In this document: positions 58,346 to 64,000 of the stretch, in pieces | Layout of the letters: each line of letters begins with the position of its first letter | Position numbering within the stretch: position 1 is the first letter of the stretch | Assembly: GCA_946902875.1 (NCBI GenBank) | Contig: OX336343.1 | Coordinates: 17,469,596-17,533,595, forward strand | Direction: 5' to 3' | Origin: Nematopogon swammerdamellus | Lineage: Eukaryota > Arthropoda > Insecta > Lepidoptera > Adelidae | DNA length: 64,000 nucleotides | Made by a program: the position numbers and the translations under genes | The notes under the pieces: generated by a model | What the model was told of the DNA's origin: nothing | Databases searched by the model: none | What the model saw: only the letters and a program-made list of their open reading frames with translations

Positions 58346-58994
58346 AACCAACCAATCCAAACATTTTAACAACAAAAATATTAACTTTTACATATAGATG
58401 GCGATAAGTGCGAGAGCCACTCTAAAGTAAAATAAGAAATAATAAAAACTGACCATTTTTCGTAAGGGAACCTCGGTGAGCGAGTTCGAATCGCACTCGG
58501 CCACTTTTTAACTGCACCTAAAAAGAGAAGGGTTATGCGTCCTCGATGAAAAATCTCAAGCGTCGTCTGCAGCTGCTATAATATTTCGTTATTACGGCGA
58601 TCGCTCAGAGTACGAATTACAGAAATTCATTCCAACCTGTTATTAGATTAATGCACTCATATCTTGGTAATTTGCGTTGCCAAATTATCTCTGACTTATG
58701 TTTTCGTTGTTACGCGTTTGTTCACGTTTGAAACGCGTAAACCGGGATTCTGCGTACACAGAGGAACCACAAGGAACGCAAGAAATTCTAAAACATAATT
58801 ATAATAATGGACCTACCTGAATAATGATGCCTTAAAAACCTTTAGTTGTTTCATTAACATAGAACCCTGTTTTGAGTATTTCTTTCGTGTGTGCACCCGG
58901 AGCTCACAGGAAAAATATAAAAATCCTGAGAAGAGTCGGGAAGAGTCGCCCTAGAGCACGTAGGTACCTAGACCACATCGGGCATTTCCTCAAA
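58346..58994. other. No gene; Rep-C 3' end
   Basis: 58430-58511 holds the Rep-C end (taagggaacctcggtgagcg, agttcgaatcgcactcggcc). Nothing else recognised. Confidence 0.5.
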
Positions 58995-59115
58995 AAGGGT
59001 CAAGTACGTAGTACCCGAAGCCAACGAGAGTGAAAGAGGCGGCAGAAGTGTGTCAGGATCGTGGCACATGGAGATCCGTTGTCTCTGCCTACCCCACTGG
59101 GAAACAGGCGCGAAG
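58995..59115 (+). pseudogene. LINE (RTE-like) C-terminal fragment
   Basis: 'gaggcggcagaagtgtgtca', 'ggatcgtggcacatggagat' and 'ctgggaaacaggcgcg', as at 15280-15391. Confidence 0.5.
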
Positions 59116-59171
59116 GACAAGGAAAGAGCAGTAGGAAATGCTGTACTGTACCTAGTCAATCTTGTTGTCTA

Positions 59172-59771
59172 TATTTGAATCTTTCTACAAAGCATCTTCA
59201 GCGAGAGCCTCTCAAGTTTCAGGTCGATGCCGAGGCTCTTTGCTGTCAGCCCAAGCGTGGATACGACTATGGCCTCAAGATCGTCGAGTCGACGGGCCGC
59301 ATCTAGATAGCCTCGAGCTGCAGATCCAGTAATTTGAACATTTTTCCAAAATCTGCACTTAGACGGGACTTGAAAGATGATGGCCCTAAGCAGATCGATA
59401 ATGGATGTCGTCCTTGTCGTGGATCTTGTGGCTCGGGCGACTTCACCCCTTCATCTTCGTCGTCGATAGACTGCACCGGCGACGTGGATCTTGATGGTGG
59501 GGTGTGCGTGTTGTGAGCGAAGAAGGCGCCTATCGTGTTGGACGACCCGGGCGCGGGGAGGCCATACGACGGGGTGGGTGGAGGTAGTGCTGCTGCAGGC
59601 GAGCGGTGGCGGGAGGAAACCTTGAACCTTGCTTGCACTAGAAGTCAGAACATCGGCTATCCGCATTAGACAACCGCACGACTTACCTAATGTAATACTT
59701 GCTAGTAGAGATGGAACACGTGAAATATATTTACTCTTCGGAAAAGTGTCGAAACGACTAGGTAAGAACAT
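59172..59771 (-). other. Coding-like block, product unknown
   Basis: A GC-rich block with long open frames on the minus strand. Frame A (59637-59303) includes SSNTIGAFFAHNTHTPPSRS, SPVQSIDDEDEGVKSPEPQ and KMFKLLDLQLEAI, then a stop. Another frame is open over the end of A and beyond it: DLLRAIIFQVPSK, then YLDAARRLDDLEAIVVSTLG and TAKSLGIDLKLERLSLKML to a stop near 59172. A perfect donor gtaagt (59686-59681) and an acceptor ttctag (59638) define a possible 49-nt intron that joins an ATG at 59771 in frame with A. It could be a decayed gene or element ORF with a frameshift, or a host exon. The family is not recognised. Confidence 0.4.
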
Positions 59772-60157
59772 TGTGCACGAAATCCACTAACTTCATCTGC
59801 AGCATACATATCCCGAGTTCACAATAGCCCTTAGGAGCGGCGTCGTTAAAATTAATTCCTGCTGAAATTCTCGCTAAATGCAGATTGTAGTTAAGCAGAT
59901 GTTGTTCTGTACGTATATTATTTTAAATGCGCCTCTTCATAGGGCGTAATTTTTTATTGTTATTTCCATTTTATTACGGCGTAGTTGGTGTGAGGGCTCT
60001 ATTTGCGTGTCTCGAACTAGAGAGTTTATTTTTGTGCACAAACTTCCTGTTTTGAGTGTGACAATTTCTTTTCGCGAACACGATTTTTTAGCTCTAAATG
60101 AAAGAAATACCTAACAGCATGCATGCCCACTTTCTTAGGGCATGTATATCATTTATA
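59772..60157. other. No gene seen
   Basis: Nothing recognised. Confidence 0.45.
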
Positions 60158-61118
60158 ACGGGTGTGCAGCGGCAGATTTCCTACTTTAAAAATTTATATA
60201 AAAAAAACTGCAGTGTTTATTTAAAATATTTTTAATGAAAATGCAAGATAATAAATGTGGATAAAATTTTTGAAAACAACGTTTTCTAAATGTCGACTAA
60301 TGAGCCGCACACACTCTTCGAGTCTAGCTCGCATGTTTTTGAATGAGCGTTTGCAGAGCGCCTGTGAAATGTTGCCGATTTCAGATCGGATATTTTCTTT
60401 TAATTCTGTCACAGTGCCTGGATTTGATTTGTATACGACTGATTTTAGATATCCCCATAAAAAAAAGTCACAAGGGCTCAAATTCGGTGACCGACGTGGC
60501 CACGGTATGCTGCCTTTGCGAGAGATGATTTTTTCAAGAAAAACTGTCGAACTGCATTCATAGACACATTGGCCGTATGTGCGGTAGCCCCATCCTGCTG
60601 GAACCAAGTGTTTCGTTTAAAATATAGACTATTCTTCAGTTCCGGCATAAAAAAATTTTTATTCATCTCAGAATATCTCTCTGAATTCACGGTCACATTT
60701 TGGCCGCGCTGGTTTTCGAAGAAATACGGCCCTATTAAGGTGAATGCCGACATTGCACACCACACGGCTATAGTTGGTGAAGGTCCTGGCCTGGGTTTAT
60801 TTATTGTTGATCCTGTAGTTCTAAACTTGGATATCCAAGACTGGGTAACATTCAGCGATGGTCCATCAGATAATCAACGGATACGGTGTCGATTGTTAAA
60901 CCGACGGCGAGAAGCTCGCCGCGAGCTTCAGTGAGCGAAAAACCACTTAATAAGTAAGCCTCGACGGCAAAAGCGCGATGCTCTCCAGTCCACTGTTCCA
61001 TAGCATCGAAAAAATCCGCAACTTTGCTGCGTCGAATGGCGCCATTTTTATTTGGACAGATTGATACGTTCGAAAATTTAAAATTTTCGAAGTTTGAAAT
61101 CTGCTACTGGACACCTTG
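60158..61118 (-). mobile_element. Tc1/mariner-type element, internally deleted
   Basis: About 961 bp flanked by TA (60156-60157 and 61119-61120). TIRs acgggtgtgcagcggcagat and caaggtgtccagtagcagat, then ttc on both. It holds the broken transposase below. Confidence 0.78.
60221..61001 (-). pseudogene. Tc1/mariner-type transposase, deleted and frameshifted
   Basis: The start ATG at 61001 opens MEQWTGEHRAFAVEAYLLSG, the N-terminal DNA-binding region. A later frame reads SWISKFRTTGSTINKPRPG, the second half of that domain, then jumps to VWCAMSAFTLIGPYFF, so the region with the first catalytic Asp is deleted. WFQQDGATAHTA carries the second Asp. A one-base shift near 60530-60540 moves to the frame with SPNLSPCDFFLWGYLKS, the third acidic position. 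The C-end (MRARLEECVRLISRHLENVV) is present. At least one more frameshift lies in the N-terminal part. Inactive. The 'VWCAMSAF..IGPYFFE' type is common in insects. Confidence 0.82.
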
Positions 61119-61210
61119 TATATAACCAAATAGTTATTTAAATTAATAAATCTTTTTAAATTTGTCTTAGGCAGTACGCACACACGAGCGACAAAACTGT
61201 CGCCCCCATT

Positions 61211-61385
61211 TTTAGGGTTCCGTATTCATACGGAAGACTATTACTAAGCCTGCGCCGTCCGTCTATCCGCCTGTCTGTCTGTCCGTCCGTCTTGGTCCGT
61301 CTGTATTGTTTGACCGTAATAGGTAGCCGGTTGGAATGTTCACGGAATATGTAATATTATGGCAGATAGCACAAGATATCAGAAA
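61211..61385 (+). repeat. Rep-C, 3' truncated
   Basis: 'tttagggttccgtattcata' with a short (GTCC/GTCT) run to 'attatggcagatagcacaag'. Cut where the LINE material begins. Confidence 0.75.
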
Positions 61386-61422
61386 AACACAAGCTTGTGC
61401 CTTCTCTACCAAGGCCGACCGG
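61386..61422 (+). other. Inverted 37-nt piece of the neighbouring LINE
   Basis: The plus strand encodes KTQACAFSTKAD, matching KTQACAFSTKADPF inside the minus-strand LINE (about residues 575-590 of its frame), in the opposite orientation. It sits between Rep-C and the LINE poly-T. Confidence 0.8.
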
Positions 61423-61511
61423 TTTTTTTTTTTTTTTTTTTATTTTTTTTTTTTTATTTTTTCCGAACTAGCTGGCTGTGTCCGAGGTCGAAGCCTCAGG
61501 CGCAGCCAATA
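61423..61511 (-). repeat. LINE 3' UTR and A-tail
   Basis: Interrupted T-run at 61423-61462 (A-tail on the minus strand), then a short 3' UTR shared with 57040-57262. Confidence 0.75.
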
Positions 61512-64000
61512 TCACCCCCGAGGAGGTGCCAGTCCGGCTTGGAGGTGGACTAATGTCGCTGGGGAAAGGCTATTTACCCGCGATTTGAAGATCCGTGGAT
61601 TGTAGGAGTGGGGAAAGATATTCCCCGGAAGCCCGTTCCACACCTTTGCAGTGCGGCACAAGAACGATTTAGAGAATCGTGCCGTTCGAAGTACTCGTCT
61701 GTCCACTACAAAGGGGTGTTCCGCGAGAGTATGGCGGGTTTGGCGAAGGCGAACAGGAGGAGGAGGGATAAGGGAAGCAATTTCGTCAGAGCAGCGGCCA
61801 TAGTAGTACCGATAAAACAGGCTCAATGACCCAACGATACGTCTGTGTTTTAGAGGTTAAAGGTCCTTTGTGAGTACAGAGTCGCCAATGAGGCGAATGG
61901 CTCGTCGTTGGATAGAATCCAAGGCTGAAAGAAGGTACTCAGGGGAACCCTCCCAAAGATGACTGCAATATTCCATCACCGATCTTACTTGTGCTTTATA
62001 GAGTGTAAGCAATTGGACCGGTGTGAAAAATCGCCGACATCGGTAGAGTATCCCTAATTTTCGAGATGCTAGTTTCGCCTTGGATTCTATGAACGATCGA
62101 AATCCAACGTCCCTGGACACCTCTATACCCAGGACGCCCAGACTACCATCATTGGGGACTTGGCTGCCCTGGAAAGTTGCTTGGAGTGGAAACGGATCAG
62201 CCTTAGTAGAGAAGGCACAGGCTTGCGTCTTAGCTACGTTGAAGTTGACCAAGTTCTCCTTCCCCCATGAGGATACTTTATCGAGAACCAGGTCAACCCG
62301 AGCAACAGTTTCGCGTCTCGCGTTTGCTGCTGACGCCTCTCTACCCTTCCAGTCTTTGATGAACCCTTCGTGCACCGTGCTGTCGTCCGCGTAGCAATGT
62401 ATTTCGCCGAGCGAGAGCATGTCGTTAATAAATAATAGAAACAGCGTAGGCGACAGCACGGATCCTTGTGGAACACCAGCATTGATTGAGTAATCGGCCG
62501 AGCATGCACCATCAAGGGTGACAAAGATCGACCGATTGCTCAAAAAGCTGGAGATCCAAGTGCACAGTTTTGTAGGGACAGCGTAGGCCGGAAGCTTGCT
62601 TAGGAGTCCCCGGTGCCAGACGCGATCGAATGCTTTGGATATATCCAAAGCGACCGCCAGCGATTCCCCAAAACCATCGAGTCTTTCAGCCCACAAGTGC
62701 GTGACGTACGCTAGAAGATCTCCAGTCGACCTTTGCTTGCGGAAGCCGTATTGCTTATCGTCGAGGAGTTTATAGTCTTCTAGGTACGTCAGGAGCGCTG
62801 AGTTGACAATACGCTCCATAACCTTACTCAAGAGTGAGGTTATCGCAATAGGGCGATAGTTCGATGGGTTCGCTGGGTCCCCCTTCTTGGGGACCGGCTG
62901 GACCGAAGCTCTTTTCCAGCAAGAAGGCATTGAACCGGAGGAATAGGAGCGTTTGAATAGGCGAGTAAGGACTGGCGCCAATTCCAGAGCACAATTTTTC
63001 AAGACAACCGCCGGGACGCCGTCAGGCCCGCTACTCTTCGAAATATCCAACTCACGTAGCGTTTTATAGACGACTCTGGGATGGAACCTAATATTATCCA
63101 TCATACGCCCGCAATGGGGCAATGAAGGGGGGTTGGCGCCCAGGTCGTCCATGTTTGAGTTGGATGCGAAAAGGCGTGCAAAGATATTCGCCTTTTCCTT
63201 CGCGAGTATAGCGAGCGAGCCATCCGGACGTTCCAGCGGAGGTGTAGCAGGACGGCAGAAATTCCGACCGATGGATTTGGCGAGAGACCAGAAGGCGCGG
63301 CTACCCGAAGGGCTACGCGCAAGTTTCGCGCCAATTCCACGGTCGTGCCTGAACTTGGCCAAGTTTTGCGTTCGTTTGCAGGACCTAGCAGCGACGTTGA
63401 GCTCTCGCCTGTTCTCGACAGACCTATTCTGCAGCCATTTCCTGTAAGCCTGGTTCTTTGCGTCAATAGCCAGCCTGCATTGACGATCAAACCAAGGCTT
63501 ATGGCGGCCGCCGATGGGAACGGCGGAGGTAGGGATGAAGAAATTCATACCCTGTGCGATCACATCGACGACCGATTGGGCACACAGGGATGGGTCTGGA
63601 GAAGAGAAGCAAACGTCGTGCCAAGGGTATGCTCCCAAGAAGGAACGGAAGTCATCCCATTGTGCTGACCGGTAGTGCCAAACTGTTCGCGTACTACATT
63701 CACGTGCTTCCGCGAGGTGTACAGTTGGCACAGTTGAGCGTACAAGGCAATGGTCGGAGTTACCGAGGGGAGCTTCAACCCTCACCTTGTAACCATTTGG
63801 CTCGCTAGTCAGCACAAGGTCCAGCAAACTAGGTCGATGAGCAGGGTTATCAGGTATCCGAGTGGTTCCGGACACCAACTGCGTCAACCCGTGTGCAATG
63901 GCCAAGTTGTAAGTCTCCCTGCCGGCATGGTCAGTGATGGGGGAGCCCAACCAGTCTTGGTGTTTAGCATTGAAATCACCCAGCATCACTAACTCCGCCG
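61512..64000 (-). pseudogene. LINE polyprotein (Jockey/CR1-type), in-frame stop, 5' end outside the window
   Basis: Endonuclease and reverse transcriptase of a non-LTR retrotransposon. The frame is open to the window end, so the N-terminus lies beyond 64000. The first part is the C-half of an apurinic-type endonuclease: MLGDFNAKHQDWLG, LLDLVLTS and the catalytic-type SDH in GNSDHCLV. Reverse transcriptase follows: NYRPIAITSLLSK, ALDISKAFDRVWH, AGVPQGSVLSPTLFLLFIND and CYADD (Tyr-Ala-Asp-Asp at about 62393-62382). The C-terminal region is EYCSHLWEGSPEY. A single TAA at 61859-61857 interrupts it, and the same frame resumes with RRIVGSLSLFYRYYYG and KVWNGLPGNIFPHSYNPRIF to the stop at 61512. Apart from that codon the visible frame is intact, so the copy is young. 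Clade within the Jockey/CR1 group not settled. Confidence 0.9.

Overview
The window looks like non-coding, repeat-dense DNA from an insect, most likely a moth or butterfly. The evidence is the repeat content: Helitron-like ends reading ccgcgggcaaaagctag, the 'cggccaag...gggttccgta' dispersed repeat, irritans-like mariner, RTE and Jockey/CR1-type LINE fragments, a Ty3/gypsy element, TA-flanked MITEs and telomere-like pentamers. No complete host gene is visible. Three short stretches could be host exons: 17205-17381 (-), 43468-43506 (+) and 59172-59771 (-). Species, and even order, are inferences.

Repeat names used here. SINE-A: about 380 bp with a shared body and A-rich tail and two alternative 5' heads. 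Rep-B: about 200 bp, with 'tattaggacaagataact'. Rep-C: 'agggttccgtatccg ... gagttcgactcgcg ... ggccggttt' with an internal (GTCC/GTCT) microsatellite. Hel-E: Helitron-like pieces. SINE-T: a tRNA-like repeat. Rep-H: 'gtggctgagtcagagg'.

Layout. 0.4-4.4 kb: an inverted SINE-A pair, Rep-B, a MITE and a Hel-E copy. 4.58-7.34 kb: a 5' LTR candidate and a gag-pol frame cut off in RNase H. 8-14.7 kb: five MITE-like elements, Rep-C, SINE-A and a perfect 69-bp inverted repeat. 15-22 kb: LINE fragments, one exon-like segment and Rep-B with a 27-bp palindrome. 22.4-22.95 kb: a TIR element packed with a palindromic motif. 23.5-30.6 kb: SINE-A pairs, Rep-B, Rep-C and Hel-E. 31.27-33.42 kb: a minisatellite arranged as a giant palindrome between Helitron-like ends. 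33.4-44 kb: mostly unique AT-rich sequence with scattered repeats. 44.9-48.4 kb: a deleted mariner, RTE and LINE tails, a 44-bp minisatellite, a MITE, and SINE-A copies including the best tRNA/5S composite head. 49.2-50.6 kb: a pentamer array with TTAGG-like and TCAGG units, then a MITE. 51-59 kb: LINE tails, SINE-A and a 170-bp tandem triplet. 59.2-61.1 kb: a coding-like block and a second deleted transposon. 61.4-64 kb: a LINE on the minus strand running out of the window.

The autonomous-type proteins here are all broken or partial: gypsy lacks integrase, both Tc1/mariner-type elements have lost catalytic residues, and the LINE has an in-frame stop. The most unusual items are the SINE-A head with a 5S rRNA-like segment between tRNA-like A and B boxes, the exchange of that head for an unrelated one on the same body, the Hel-E palindromic minisatellite, the TTAGG-to-TCAGG pentamer array, and the TIR element at 22405.
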